The notes below the pieces were generated by a model. The model was given only the letters and a program-made list of their open reading frames with translations, was not told the origin of the DNA and did no database searches. From JAXGPP01 sp040766885 (lineage in GTDB: Bacteria > Planctomycetota > Planctomycetia > Pirellulales > Thermoguttaceae), in NCBI GenBank assembly GCA_040766885.1, contig JAXGPP010000023.1, positions 68,226 through 132,225 of the forward strand: 64,000 bases of DNA, read 5' to 3'. Below are positions 8,753-17,584 of the stretch, in pieces. Positions within the stretch are counted from its first letter, which is position 1, and each line of letters starts with the position of its first letter. The position numbers and the translations under genes are program-made.

Positions 8753-9820
8753 ATGACTCGTCCCAGCCGACGCGACTTTCTCCGAGGCGAAGTCTCTGCC
8801 TCCGCACCGGAAACGGCGCCGGCGGCCGGCCCGCAGTCGTACACGATTCAGATCGGCCGCCGGGCGATGGCCTGCGAGTTTGAGGTGATCCTCAACGCGG
8901 GCCAGTACCCCGACGGCACCGAGGCGGCCTTGGAGGCGTTGAACATCGTTGAGTCGCTCGAAGACCAGATGTCGGTCTTTCGTAGCGGAAGCGAAATCAG
9001 CCGGCTGAACCTGCTGGCCGCTGAGGGGCCAGTCGCGGTGGAACAGGGGTTGTTCGAGCTTCTTCGGCTGGCCGTCGACCTGCACCGCGAGACAGAGGGG
9101 GCGTACGACATCACGGCGAGTCCCCTGTGGCGGGCCTGGGGCTTCGCCCGCCGCGAGGGAGCCATTCCCGCTGAGGCCGATCTGGCGGGGGCGCTCGAGC
9201 AGGTGGGGAGCCGATGGCTGGAACTCGACGCCGAAGCCCGAACGGTGCGTTTCTTGAAACCCGGCCTGGAGGTGAACCTTGGTTCGATCGGCAAGGGATA
9301 TGCCCTGGACCGGGCGGCCGAGCGTCTCGAAGCCGCCGGGGTGAGCGATTTCCTCTTTCATGCGGGCTCGAGCAGCATTTTGGCGCGTGGGTCGAGGTTG
9401 GACGGCGCGCCGGCGGGGCCGAACGGCGAGCCGGGGGGCTGGTCCGTCGGAGTGCCCCATCCTTTGCGGCCCACGCTGCGATTGGCCGAACTGCGGCTGA
9501 GGAACCGGGCGCTCGGCACGTCGAGCTCGGCGGCGCAGTTCTTCCGCTACCGGGGCCGCCGCTACGGTCACATTCTCGATCCGCGGACCGGTTGGCCCGC
9601 CGAAAAGACGCTCTCGGCGACGGTGCTGGCGCCAAGCGGGGCGCAGGCTGACGCCCTGTCCACGGCCTTTTTTGTAATGGGCCATGAGGCGGCGCTACGC
9701 TATTGCGAGGCGCATCCGGAAATCGCTGCCCTGCTTGTGGTGCCCGATGCGGGGGGGCGAGGTTTTGAGGTGCATTCCGTAGGGCTGGCGGAAGGGGAGT
9801 TCGAAATGCTGGCGGATTGA
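8753..9820 (+). CDS. apbE: FAD:protein FMN transferase (ApbE family)
   Basis: A 355-residue flavinyltransferase that attaches FMN to Thr/Ser of flavoproteins such as NqrB/NqrC and RnfG. Family landmarks: FRSGSEISRLN (substrate/FAD region), GAYDITASPLW, LEVNLGSIGKGYALD (the NLGaIgKGyavD motif), and the late HILDPRTGWPAE plus ADALSTAFFVMG (Mg/FAD site). The N-terminus has SRRDFLRG, a twin-arginine-like motif, but no clear hydrophobic core follows, so export is uncertain; typical ApbE is a periplasmic lipoprotein or Tat/Sec substrate. Start at 8753 was chosen over an in-frame ATG at 8711 because the conserved planctomycetal RRDFL start follows immediately. No flavoprotein target is encoded nearby. 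Confidence 0.93.
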   Translation: MTRPSRRDFLRGEVSASAPETAPAAGPQSYTIQIGRRAMACEFEVILNAGQYPDGTEAALEALNIVESLEDQMSVFRSGSEISRLNLLAAEGPVAVEQGLFELLRLAVDLHRETEGAYDITASPLWRAWGFARREGAIPAEADLAGALEQVGSRWLELDAEARTVRFLKPGLEVNLGSIGKGYALDRAAERLEAAGVSDFLFHAGSSSILARGSRLDGAPAGPNGEPGGWSVGVPHPLRPTLRLAELRLRNRALGTSSSAAQFFRYRGRRYGHILDPRTGWPAEKTLSATVLAPSGAQADALSTAFFVMGHEAALRYCEAHPEIAALLVVPDAGGRGFEVHSVGLAEGEFEMLAD

Positions 9821-10098
9821 GGTCGCGGGCAGGGGCGGGTCGGCATGGATCTTTCTGGGCGGTTCTATTGCCACTGTGGGGTCGCGTTTTCTTTCCAGCT
9901 CCACCCAAACCACGTGGTCGGTACCACAGAAGGGCCACAACGGCCATCGCAGCGATCTTCGGCTCATCAATTGGCTTTGGCAGATCCGACGAAACTCCAT
10001 TAGAATCGCACCCTGCCCAATAGCGGGGATGATTGTGGCAGGAAGCTTGGGCAACCCTGAAACGGCCGGTTGCCGCGACCATTCTTTGACTCGCTCCG

Positions 10099-10812
10099 AT
10101 GATCATGCTCCTGGCAACCCCTGGCTCGTATGCAGCGATCTTTCTGCTGCTTGCGCTGACGGGTGTAGGGCTGCCGCTTCCGGAAGAGGCGGCAGTCGTC
10201 GCAGCGGGAGTCCTTGCCGGGACGGGGCGGCTCGATCCGGCGTGGGCGCTGGCGTGTTGCCTGCTGGGAATCGTTGCGGGGGATAGCATCCTTTACGGCA
10301 TTGGCCGCGTATTCGGACATCGCGTGCTCCGCGAGCACCGGTACTGGGCTCGAGTAGTGACGCCGGAGCGTGAGAGCCGCATGGAGCGAATCCTCGTTGA
10401 CCACGGCGTCAAGATGTTCTTCATGGTGCGGTTTCTGGTCGGCTTCCGCCCGGCACTCTATCTAGCGGCCGGGATTTTGCGGATGCCGTTACGGCGGTTT
10501 CTACTTATCGATCTGGGTTGCACGTCGGTGGTGGTTAGCACGTTTTTCTTCCTCGCCTATCGCTATGGCCCGACGGTCTGCCTCTGGCTCCGCGAGACAG
10601 GCGTGATTGCCAGCCTGACGGTGGTGCTGGTCGTTCTGTCGGGCGCCGCGGTATGGCATTACCGTCGCCGAACGGTTGAGCCGCCATGCCAGGTTGAGCC
10701 GCCATGCCAGGTTGAGCCGCCATGCCAGGTTGAGCCGCCATGCCAGGTTGAGCCGCCATGCCAGGTTGAGCCGCCCATGGTTCGGGCGGAGATGCCCAAA
10801 CGCGCGGCATGA
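10099..10812 (+). CDS. DedA-family membrane protein with repetitive C-terminal tail
   Basis: A 237-residue polytopic inner-membrane protein of the DedA/SNARE-associated (VTT) family, whose members include undecaprenyl-phosphate and phospholipid flippases and proton-dependent transporters. Landmarks are LTGVGLPLPEEA near the N-terminus, then GDSILYGIGRVFG, and MVRFLVGFRPALYLAAGILRMP, equivalent to the F/GRF.P..R....aG... motif. About five hydrophobic segments are visible. After the last membrane segment and a basic stop-transfer (HYRRR) the protein ends in five exact VEPPCQ hexapeptides encoded by an 18-bp minisatellite, then VEPPMVRAEMPKRAA. The tail is cytosolic or periplasmic depending on topology and is probably variable. 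No operon partner. Confidence 0.88.
   Translation: MIMLLATPGSYAAIFLLLALTGVGLPLPEEAAVVAAGVLAGTGRLDPAWALACCLLGIVAGDSILYGIGRVFGHRVLREHRYWARVVTPERESRMERILVDHGVKMFFMVRFLVGFRPALYLAAGILRMPLRRFLLIDLGCTSVVVSTFFFLAYRYGPTVCLWLRETGVIASLTVVLVVLSGAAVWHYRRRTVEPPCQVEPPCQVEPPCQVEPPCQVEPPCQVEPPMVRAEMPKRAA
10675..10764 (+). repeat. 18-bp minisatellite, five exact copies inside dedA-like gene
   Basis: The unit gttgagccgccatgccag is repeated five times without mismatch (10675, 10693, 10711, 10729, 10747), followed by a partial sixth copy. Because 18 is a multiple of three, it encodes VEPPCQ repeatedly and copy-number change keeps the reading frame. Exact identity implies a recent or homogenised expansion. Confidence 0.97.
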
Positions 10813-11141
10813 CGGTCGTGGGTACGTGCTGTTTTACAGGCATCTCCCTTGCGCGGGCTCCCATCGTTTCAGCGATCGCGAACCGATTGCACAGCACAAG
10901 AATTCGCGTGCTGCCGTGCGACAGTGCGATGGTCTGGCCGGTGTGATATTTACCAAGTTCTTCCGGCTCGCTGGTCCGCGGTTTGCTACAGGATGAAGGC
11001 CGGGGCTTAGAATACGGTCGGCGAGATCGAAATCTCCTCACAGACAACTTATCAGGGTCGCGGTTTCTTGTCTCCCTATACCCTTGGCGCTCAAGGTGCG
11101 CGCCGAGGCGAAGACCCAACAACCATTTGGGAGCCGGTGCG

Positions 11142-12170
11142 GTGATCGCTGCAAAGTCTCGAGATCCGTCGTGGCCGTCGTGGGTGTTTCTTGCGGCTGC
11201 CACTGCTTGGTCGTTGTCGCGTACGGCGACGGCTCAATCACCCGCGCCGGAGGCCATGCTTCTGGCCGATGCGGTTCGCGCGGGGTGGATTCAGGTGAGC
11301 TTGGTGTCTGGCCGGATCCAGGTAGCGGGTTCGCGGGTGGGGCTGATCAATCCGCATATCAACCGGAACGGCTCTACGGAGCAACTAACTGTCCAGTCGA
11401 ACGAGGCCGTTCCAACAGTGGGCTACGAACTGTCGTCGAAACGCGAACGGATGAGCTTCCATGTTGACGGCACGGACGGGTTGCGGCTGGTCCGGCAGCC
11501 TAAAGAAGGCGTGACATTCGCGGCCGTCGAGTATCGGCAGCCGTACGGGGGAAAGGTCTTGCTGGCCATCGGTACGGGTGACGAGCGGCGAGCCTTCGAG
11601 TCGGCAAGCCTATGGCATCTGCTGTTCACGGAGCCGGAGGCGTGCCGACAGCATCTTCTACCCGTGCTCGAGGTGCTCAATCCGCAGTGGCATCTCAATG
11701 CGCTGGCGAACGACGTGGAGGAGGCATTGATCACATCGGCCCGCGACGGGCTGATGCCCGATCGCCAGCGTTGGGACAGCTTGGTGGAACAGTTGGGAGA
11801 CGCACAGTACGCCCGGCGTGAGGCCGCCGACCGCGAGTTGCGAGCGTGCGGCCGGATCGTGGCGGCGTATCTGGAGCAGTTCGACCGCGGCCAACTGGAT
11901 GCCGAGCAGGACTACCGGGTGCGGAGGATTCTGGCGGCCCTGGCGCTCAACGCATCGGACGACGCACCCGAACAGGTCGCCATGTGGCTGGCGGGGGATC
12001 GGGCGGTATGGCTGGCACTTCTGGCGCGCGATGATCCGGCGACGCGGCGGCTGGCGGCCGAGCGGCTGGAGGCGCTTATGGGGCGGCGGATTTCGTTCAA
12101 TCCGGACGCGGACGACGCGACCAGACTCGACCAGTTGGCGCGGCTGCGGTTGCAGCCGGTGTTCAGGTAG
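11142..12170 (+). CDS. Hypothetical exported protein
   Basis: I do not recognise a family. GTG 11142 is the preferred start: GGGAG lies upstream and the product begins with a signal-like stretch (SWVFLAAATAWSLSRTATAQS) with a plausible AQS cleavage site; the frame is open upstream to 10983 but that part looks non-coding. The 342-residue product has a beta-rich N-terminal half (residues 45-150) and an alpha-helical C-terminal half rich in Leu, Ala and Arg. Repeated helix-pair stretches such as LGDAQYARREAADREL and DDPATRRLAAERLEAL suggest HEAT-like or armadillo-like repeats. This pattern is common in planctomycetal exported proteins of unknown function. The 329-bp gap before it (10813-11141) shows nothing I can support. 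Confidence 0.6.
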   Translation: MIAAKSRDPSWPSWVFLAAATAWSLSRTATAQSPAPEAMLLADAVRAGWIQVSLVSGRIQVAGSRVGLINPHINRNGSTEQLTVQSNEAVPTVGYELSSKRERMSFHVDGTDGLRLVRQPKEGVTFAAVEYRQPYGGKVLLAIGTGDERRAFESASLWHLLFTEPEACRQHLLPVLEVLNPQWHLNALANDVEEALITSARDGLMPDRQRWDSLVEQLGDAQYARREAADRELRACGRIVAAYLEQFDRGQLDAEQDYRVRRILAALALNASDDAPEQVAMWLAGDRAVWLALLARDDPATRRLAAERLEALMGRRISFNPDADDATRLDQLARLRLQPVFR

Positions 12171-12246
12171 AAAGCGACGTAAGCTTTCAGCCTTCAGCTA
12201 TCAGCGGTCAGCCAAAGCGGAAAAAGGGTGTACCCCCCGTTGATGC

Positions 12247-12432
12247 GAAACAATATGCGCTGGTGTTGCAGTTGGTTGCGCGATGAGGGGCGGCTGTAAG
12301 TGCATGGCGGCAAGGGGTTTCGCACCGCGACTGCGAACGCAACTTTAGTACGCCTTTTGGGGCAAGTGTTGAAGTTCGCAGAGGGGTTGGGGGTATTGCT
12401 GCACGGCGAGTGGAAACGCGCGCAGAACACCA
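12247..12432. repeat. Dispersed intergenic repeat, copy 1
   Basis: About 185 bp that aligns by eye with 34650-34836. Shared anchors are a tggttg-rich start, 'aagtgcatg', 'cttttgg', and tgttgaagttcg(c/t)agaggg; spacing between anchors is nearly the same. About 150-220 bp further on, both loci also contain 'tagtatac' followed by an AT-rich stretch ending in tgtcaa. No open frame is conserved between copies, so this looks like a non-coding element or the remnant of one. Confidence 0.5.
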
Positions 12433-12644
12433 GGGCGATCACGGGCAGGATGCCCGAGCCACGGGGTTCATCGAGTTTTCAGAGAGCGATCGCAGGCCGC
12501 CGGGGGCGGCTGGCGCTAAGCTAACTCAGAAAGGCGGTTCCACCACGCCGGACGGAAAGACCTGCTGGCGAGCCTGGCTGCGGCTATAGTATACTGTAGT
12601 ACATTGCTCCATGTCAATAGGAAATAGCGGCCGGATTCTCGGAT

Positions 12645-13007
12645 TTGAGCTGTTGGCGGTCGGACACGAGCAACGAGTGTGTGGTGCCACTGCTCGCCTT
12701 GCCCCGTTCGGATGTGGCCCCCCCGATTGCCAAGCAGGTTGGGGGGATTAAGCTGAAGGGGGAGTTGGCGAAGGCGATCGAGGAGCTTATCGAACCGGAG
12801 ACGTGGGAGACTGCCGGAGGCGAGGGGAAGATCCGGGCAGTCTCGGGAGGGCTGGTAGTCCGCCAAGTGCCGCGGGTTCACGCGCAGATTCGAGTCCTCT
12901 GCGACGAGCTTGACTGGTCCGGCTGTCGCGGCGGCTTCGGCGGCGGGACGGGGGTGCAGGGCGGCACCGGCGGGAATCCAGCTGGACAAGGAGGGGGGAT
13001 GTTTTAG
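12645..13007 (+). pseudogene. Decayed fragment with planctomycetal 'PETWE..GG.G.I' domain
   Basis: About 120 codons. The middle carries IEELIEPETWETAGGEGKI then LVVRQVPRVHAQIRVL, a short domain that recurs in planctomycetal secretin-like and STPK-associated proteins where it ends larger polypeptides. It is followed by a Gly-rich tail. There is no convincing start codon or ribosome site (only TTG 12645 or GTG codons at 12684 and 12687), and the region just upstream is AT-richer, non-coding DNA, so I read it as a truncated remnant of a larger gene. A small functional protein cannot be excluded. Confidence 0.45.
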
Positions 13008-13012
13008 GGGCT

Positions 13013-13084
13013 GTTTCAGAACGTTCTAGTCTCGCTACCTGCCCTGCGCGCCGTAAACGGTGAGGGAAGGTGTGAAACAGTTCT
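13013..13084. repeat. Inverted repeat between fragment and TPR gene
   Basis: ctgtttca near 13013 pairs perfectly with tgaaacag ending near 13080, with a loop of about 50 nt that itself has complementary acctgccct/agggaaggt-like stretches. It lies in the gap 13008-13171. It could be a degenerate REP-like palindrome; no T run follows. Confidence 0.4.
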
Positions 13085-13171
13085 TTCGCGGCTATCCGAC
13101 AACTTGAAAGGAGACGTCGTCTCGGGTGGCTGGTCGGCGGACCGGCCACAGCGCGTCATCGGGAGCCAGGC

Positions 13172-14632
13172 ATGGCTTGGGAGGCGGTCCGATCCGTGAC
13201 GGGCACGTTGGGCTGGCTGCGCCGCGGCGGCTCGGCGGGAGCGATACGGCGGGCCCAGGCTCTGTACCAGCGGCGGGAGTACGACCGGGCGATCGCTGCC
13301 TGGGACGAGGTCATCCGCCGCGCGCCGGGGCTAGCGGGCGCCTACGCGTCGCGGGCCGCTGCGTGGTCCGGGAAGGGAGAGCACGACCGGGCCATCAAGG
13401 ACTGCAACCAGGCCCTGCAGCTGGATCCCTACCACGCCGGCGCGTACAACAACCGCGCGCGGGCCTGGTGCGACAAAGGCGAGATCGCTTGCGCACTAGC
13501 CGACTATGACGTGACCATTCGCCTCGCCCCGGCCGTGGCTCTCTACTATGTCAACCGCGCGGCCGCCTGGGAGCGGGTGGGCCAGCACGACCGGGCGATC
13601 GAGGACTGCAACCAGGCCCTGCGGCTGGACCCGCGAAACGTGGCGGCCTACAACGATCGCGCCCTGGCCTGGTCGGAGAAAGGCGAGCACGACCAGGCCC
13701 TCGCCGACATGGAGAAGGCGATTCGTCTCAAGCCGCGGAACGCGCTCCTTTACAGCAACCGCGCGGTGGTTTGGACGAAGAAAAGGGAGACGGACCGCAC
13801 GATTGCCGATTACAGCCACGCCGTGCGACTCGATCCGGCGCTCATGGAGGCCTACCTGGGTCGCGGCACGGCTTATCAATACTTGTGCCAATGGGAACAG
13901 GCGATTGCCGACTTTGACCGGGCGCTCGCGTTGATGCCGGGAGACCTTGAGGTCTACTGGCGGCGGGCGGCCTGCCGATTTGGCCAGGGAGAGTACGACC
14001 TCGCCATCGCCGACGCCAGCGAGGCGATCCGCATCAATCCCCGGATCGCCGGAACCTACGCGGCCCGCGGAATTGCCTACGACAGGAAAGGGGATCTCGA
14101 CGCCGCCATGGCCGATTACGAAGAGGCGCTCCGCCTCGATCCGACGGACTTCGCGATCTGGAGCAATCGAGGGTTCCTCCATCAGCGGCAGGACAACCTC
14201 CCGCAGGCCCTGGCGGACTACGAGGAATCGTTGCGTCTCAACCCCGAGTGTGCCATCAGCTACAATAATCGGGGCTTCTACTGGATGAAGACCGGCCAGT
14301 ACGCCCGGGCGGTGGCCGATTACGAGAGGGCCGTTGCGCTGGACGCGAAGCATCCCAACGCCTACAAGAATCTGGCGTGGCTCCAGGCCACGTGCCCGGA
14401 CGGGCAGTATCGAGACGGTCCGAGTGCCGTGGCCCACGCCACGCGGGCGATGGAGCTGACCGACTGGAAGGTGGACGAGTGGCTCGAGATCCTCGCGGCC
14501 GCGCACGCCGAGGCGGGCGATTTCGTCCGGGCAATCGCCTGGCAGACCAAGGCCGCCGAAGGGCCCGCCGGGGCGCAGACGCAAGCGCGCCTGGCCGCGT
14601 ATCGCTCGGGACAGCCATGGCGGGAGGAGTAG
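13172..14632 (+). CDS. Tetratricopeptide-repeat protein
   Basis: A 486-residue protein built almost entirely of 34-residue TPR units, from about residue 27 to 420. The repeated consensus AY.NRA..W..KGE.D.AI.D...A..LDP appears eleven or so times, so the fold is a continuous right-handed superhelix used as a protein-protein interaction scaffold. No signal peptide is visible (the N-terminus MAWEAVRSVTGTLGWLRR is weakly amphipathic), so it is probably cytosolic or peripheral. The last 80 residues depart from the consensus but keep helix pairs (WLEILAAAHAEAGDFVRAI), the same ending seen in the CPBP-TPR fusion at 42729-43979. Partner unknown; no operon. Confidence 0.9.
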   Translation: MAWEAVRSVTGTLGWLRRGGSAGAIRRAQALYQRREYDRAIAAWDEVIRRAPGLAGAYASRAAAWSGKGEHDRAIKDCNQALQLDPYHAGAYNNRARAWCDKGEIACALADYDVTIRLAPAVALYYVNRAAAWERVGQHDRAIEDCNQALRLDPRNVAAYNDRALAWSEKGEHDQALADMEKAIRLKPRNALLYSNRAVVWTKKRETDRTIADYSHAVRLDPALMEAYLGRGTAYQYLCQWEQAIADFDRALALMPGDLEVYWRRAACRFGQGEYDLAIADASEAIRINPRIAGTYAARGIAYDRKGDLDAAMADYEEALRLDPTDFAIWSNRGFLHQRQDNLPQALADYEESLRLNPECAISYNNRGFYWMKTGQYARAVADYERAVALDAKHPNAYKNLAWLQATCPDGQYRDGPSAVAHATRAMELTDWKVDEWLEILAAAHAEAGDFVRAIAWQTKAAEGPAGAQTQARLAAYRSGQPWREE

Positions 14633-14899
14633 CTGAGGGTCAAGAGTTGAGAGTCGGAGAGAGCGTGGGTTCGGAACGCGGGAAAGAGCGTTTGGCAATG
14701 AAACGTTGTAACGGAAACATATTTCGCGTCCGTTCCTGGTCCGAATTCGATATCAGGCCACCGATGCGCCCGCGTCGTAGATAGCCATCACTGTTCCGTA
14801 CTGGTGATCCGAACTTCTATTTCCAACCGAGGCGGAGTCGAGCCGCGGAGCGCGGATGGCTGTTAGGCAATTCACACCGCAAGGAACGGCAGAGAAAAG

Positions 14900-14915
14900 C
14901 ACTGGCAAGCCAGTG
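14900..14915. repeat. Short perfect palindrome (REP-like)
   Basis: cactggc-aa-gccagtg, a 7-bp perfect stem with a two-base loop, in the 306-bp gap (14633-14938) between convergent TPR and hypE genes. Very similar 'cactggcaagccagtg' palindromes are, from memory, frequent intergenic repeats in planctomycete genomes. The rest of the gap holds no gene I can support. Confidence 0.6.
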
Positions 14916-14938
14916 GCACACGTAGTGTCCCGAGTACG

Positions 14939-16003
14939 TTAGCAGATGCGGGGCATCTGTTCGCCGGAGAGGAGATCGAGGATGCGGCCGCCCATGAGGC
15001 CGCGGAGTTCGACGGTGCCGGGATGGCGGTCGGTGACGGTGCCGATGAACGCCGGGCCGGAGGCAGCGGGGTGGCCCTGCATGGCGTCGAGAACGGCGTC
15101 GGCCGACTCGGGAGCGACGAACGCCACGAGGCGGCCTTCGTTGGCGACGTAGAGCGGGTCGAGGCCGAGCAACTCGCAGGCGCCGGCTACGGGATCGGTC
15201 ACCGGTATCGCGTCCTGATCGAGCGCGATGCCGACGCGGGCGTCGCCGGCGATCTCGTTGAGCGCGGCGGCCAGGCCGCCCCGGGTGAGATCGCGGAGGC
15301 AGTGGATCTCGGCACCGGTGTCGAGCATCGCCTGCACCAGTCCGACGAGCGAGGCGCAGTCGCTGGCCAGGGCGCCTTCGAACTCGAGGCCTTCGCGGAG
15401 CGACATGATGGCGATGCCGTGCCGGCCGAGGTCGCCGCTGACGAGGATCCTGTCGCCGGGACGGACGCGGGCGGGCGAGATGTCGACGCCGGGCGGGACG
15501 AGGCCGACGCCGGCCGTGTTGATGAACACACCGTCGCCCTTGCCGCGGTCGACCACCTTGGTGTCGCCGGTGACGATCCGCACGCCCACTTCGTCAGCGG
15601 CGGAACGCATCGAGTCGACGATGCGGGCGAGCACGTCCATCGGCAGCCCTTCTTCAAGGATGAAGCCGGTGCTGAGCCATGCGGGCCTCGCCCCGGCCAT
15701 GGCCAGATCGTTCACCGTGCCGTAGACGGCCAGCTTGCCGATGTCGCCGCCGGGGAAGAAGAGCGGCTTGACGACGAAGCTGTCGGTGGTGAAAGCAAGC
15801 CGCGAGCCATTGAACCCGACGACGGCGCTATCGTGCGGGGGCGAAGGCGCGTCGGCCGCGCCGCGGAATGCCGGCAGAAAGAGCCCATCGATGAGCCCTT
15901 TCATCAGCCGGCCGCCACCGCCGTGGGCCATCTGCACGGTGGTGTGCTCGGCGATGGGAAGGGGGCAACTCAGGGAGAAATCGCCGCGCGGGGTGTCGGT
16001 CAT
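14939..16003 (-). CDS. hypE: Hydrogenase maturation protein HypE (carbamoyl dehydratase)
   Basis: A 354-residue PurM/AIR-synthase-fold enzyme. HypE receives a carbamoyl group from HypF on its C-terminal Cys and dehydrates it with ATP to a thiocyanate, the source of the CN- ligands of the [NiFe] active site. Landmarks: MAHGGGGRLMK near residue 25, SRLAFTTDSFVVKPLFFPGGDIG (ATP/Mg region), LRDLTRGGLAAALNEIA, and the terminal PRIC with the essential Cys354. It is the last gene of the hypB-F-C-D-E run, 206 bp after hypD, with two palindromic repeats in that gap. Confidence 0.97.
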   Translation of the reverse strand: MTDTPRGDFSLSCPLPIAEHTTVQMAHGGGGRLMKGLIDGLFLPAFRGAADAPSPPHDSAVVGFNGSRLAFTTDSFVVKPLFFPGGDIGKLAVYGTVNDLAMAGARPAWLSTGFILEEGLPMDVLARIVDSMRSAADEVGVRIVTGDTKVVDRGKGDGVFINTAGVGLVPPGVDISPARVRPGDRILVSGDLGRHGIAIMSLREGLEFEGALASDCASLVGLVQAMLDTGAEIHCLRDLTRGGLAAALNEIAGDARVGIALDQDAIPVTDPVAGACELLGLDPLYVANEGRLVAFVAPESADAVLDAMQGHPAASGPAFIGTVTDRHPGTVELRGLMGGRILDLLSGEQMPRIC

Positions 16004-16030
16004 GGTGCACGCAACCTCTTATGGTTTCCT

Positions 16031-16107
16031 GAAGGGGACAGGTCCATGTTTTCGGGCGGGGCGTGTTCGCAAAACAAGCGAACGAGCCGAAAAATGGACC
16101 AGTCCCC
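16031..16107. repeat. 77-bp palindromic repeat, copy A (hypD-hypE gap)
   Basis: The left arm ggggacaggtccatgttttcgg is complementary to the right arm ccgaaaaatggaccagtcccc with a few mismatches, leaving an inner GC-rich loop containing gtgttcgcaaaacaagcg. It can fold into a long hairpin. Copy B lies 24 bp away. The ends match the 'ggggac.ggtcc' REP-type elements that are widespread in bacterial intergenic regions and mobilised by REP-associated tyrosine transposases (RAYTs). Confidence 0.9.
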
Positions 16108-16131
16108 GGACGCTCTCTCCACGCTCTTGCT

Positions 16132-16209
16132 GAAGGGGACAGGTCCATGTTTTCGGGCGGGGCATGTTCGCAAAACAAGCGAGCGAGCCGAAAAAATGGC
16201 CCAGTCCCC
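16132..16209. repeat. 78-bp palindromic repeat, copy B (hypD-hypE gap)
   Basis: A direct copy of the element at 16031-16107 with only a handful of differences (gcatgttcg for gcgtgttcg, gagcgagccg for gaacgagccg, one extra A, ggcccagtc for ggaccagtc). It ends immediately at the hypD stop codon (16210-16212), so it could stabilise the 3' end of the upstream hyp mRNA or attenuate hypE expression. Confidence 0.9.
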
Positions 16210-17301
16210 TCATAGTGCATGGCGGCGGTAACGGTAGTAGGCGGCGCAGGCCCCTTCGGAAGAGACCATCGGCGCGCCGAGGGGGTGGTCGGGCGTGCAA
16301 CGGACGCCGAAGGCCGGGCAGTCGTGGGGCTTCTTGTGTCCCTGGAGCACTTCGCCGGCCAGGCATTCGGCCGGTTCCTCGGCGACGATCGCGCCGACGT
16401 CGAAGCGGCGTTCGGCATCGAATCGGGCGTAGGCTTCGCGGATCTTGAGGCCACTGGCGGGGATTTCGCCGATGCCGCGCCACTTGCGGGCGGTGGGCTC
16501 GAAAACGGCTTCGATCTGGCGGATCGCCGCGGCATTGCCCTCTGCCCGGACGGATCGGGTGTACTGATTCTCGACCTCGGCGCGGCCCGCTTCGAGTTGC
16601 TCGACGCACATGGCGACGCCCTGGAGGATGTCGAGCGGTTCGAAGCCGGTGACGACGATGGGGACGCGGTAGCGCTCGGCGATCGGCCGGTACTGGTCGA
16701 CGCCCATGATCGTGCAGACGTGCCCGGCGGCAAGGAAGCCCTGGACGAGGCACGACGGCGAGGAGAGGACCGCCTCGATGGCCGGAGGGACGAGCACGTG
16801 CGAGGCAAGGATGGAGAAATTCTCCAGCTTGAGCCGCTCGGCCTGGGCGACAGACATGGCGTTGGCCGGCGCGGTGGTCTCGAAGCCGACGGCAAAGAAT
16901 ACGACCTGGCGGTCGGGGTGTTTGCGGGCGAGGGTCACGGCGTCCATGGGTGAGTAGACGATCCGCACGTCGCCCCCTTCGGATTTCACCGTGAGCAGGT
17001 CCTTGTGCGAGCCGGGCACGCGGAGCATATCGCCGAACGAGCAGAAGACGACGCCGGGGCGCGAAGCGATGGCGATCGCCTTGTCGATGATCTCGATGGG
17101 AGTGACGCAGACCGGGCAGCCGGGACCGTGGATGAGCGTGATCTCGCGCGGCAGGAGTTCGTCGAGGCCGAAGCGGATGATCGAATGGGTCTGCCCGCCG
17201 CAGATCTCCATGATGTGCCAGGGCCGCGTGACGGTGCGGCGGATGGCGTCGGCCAGCGTCCGGGCCTTGTCGGCGTCGCGATACTCGTTGACGTACTTCA
17301 C
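16210..17301 (-). CDS. hypD: Hydrogenase maturation Fe-S protein HypD
   Basis: A 363-residue scaffold for assembling the Fe(CN)2CO unit together with HypC and HypE. Visible signatures: MEICGGQTHSI and GPGCPVCVTP (cysteines that bind the iron and take part in the redox relay), AVGFETTAPA, TGFEPLDIL, and the C-terminal [4Fe-4S] motif with cysteines in ECLAGEVLQG, HDCPAFGVRC and SEGAC. The length matches the family. Its start codon overlaps the hypC stop by four bases (17298-17301), so the two are translationally coupled. The stop abuts the palindromic repeat at 16132-16209. Confidence 0.97.
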   Translation of the reverse strand: MKYVNEYRDADKARTLADAIRRTVTRPWHIMEICGGQTHSIIRFGLDELLPREITLIHGPGCPVCVTPIEIIDKAIAIASRPGVVFCSFGDMLRVPGSHKDLLTVKSEGGDVRIVYSPMDAVTLARKHPDRQVVFFAVGFETTAPANAMSVAQAERLKLENFSILASHVLVPPAIEAVLSSPSCLVQGFLAAGHVCTIMGVDQYRPIAERYRVPIVVTGFEPLDILQGVAMCVEQLEAGRAEVENQYTRSVRAEGNAAAIRQIEAVFEPTARKWRGIGEIPASGLKIREAYARFDAERRFDVGAIVAEEPAECLAGEVLQGHKKPHDCPAFGVRCTPDHPLGAPMVSSEGACAAYYRYRRHAL

Positions 17302-17582
17302 GGCGCCGGCTCCTGCGGTGCGGAACGTTCGGCGGCCTCGGCATCCTCCAGTTCGCCCGCCTCGCCGATCTCATTCAAATAGGAGAAGACCTCCTGAGCT
17401 TCCTGTTCATCGATGCGGCTGATGGCGAACCCAACGTGAACGATGACGTAGTCGTCGACCTGCGCCTCGGGCGTGTAAGCGAGGCAGATCTCCTTGACGA
17501 TGCCGCTGAACTCGACGCGTCCCATCGGCAGGCCGTCTTTTTCGTAGATTTCAAGAATTCTGCCGGGTATGCCCAAGCACAT
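17298..17582 (-). CDS. hypC: Hydrogenase maturation chaperone HypC/HybG
   Basis: A 94-residue HypC-family chaperone. It starts MCLGIPGRI; the Cys2 exposed after Met removal binds HypD/Fe and later the hydrogenase large-subunit precursor. The core beta-barrel is followed by VDDYVIVHVGFAISRIDEQEA, the family motif that ends in a helix. An acidic tail of about 20 residues (EAGELEDAEAAERS) is longer than in Escherichia coli HypC. It overlaps hypD by 4 bp and lies 2 bp after hypF. Confidence 0.96.
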   Translation of the reverse strand: MCLGIPGRILEIYEKDGLPMGRVEFSGIVKEICLAYTPEAQVDDYVIVHVGFAISRIDEQEAQEVFSYLNEIGEAGELEDAEAAERSAPQEPAP

Positions 17583-17584
17583 GA

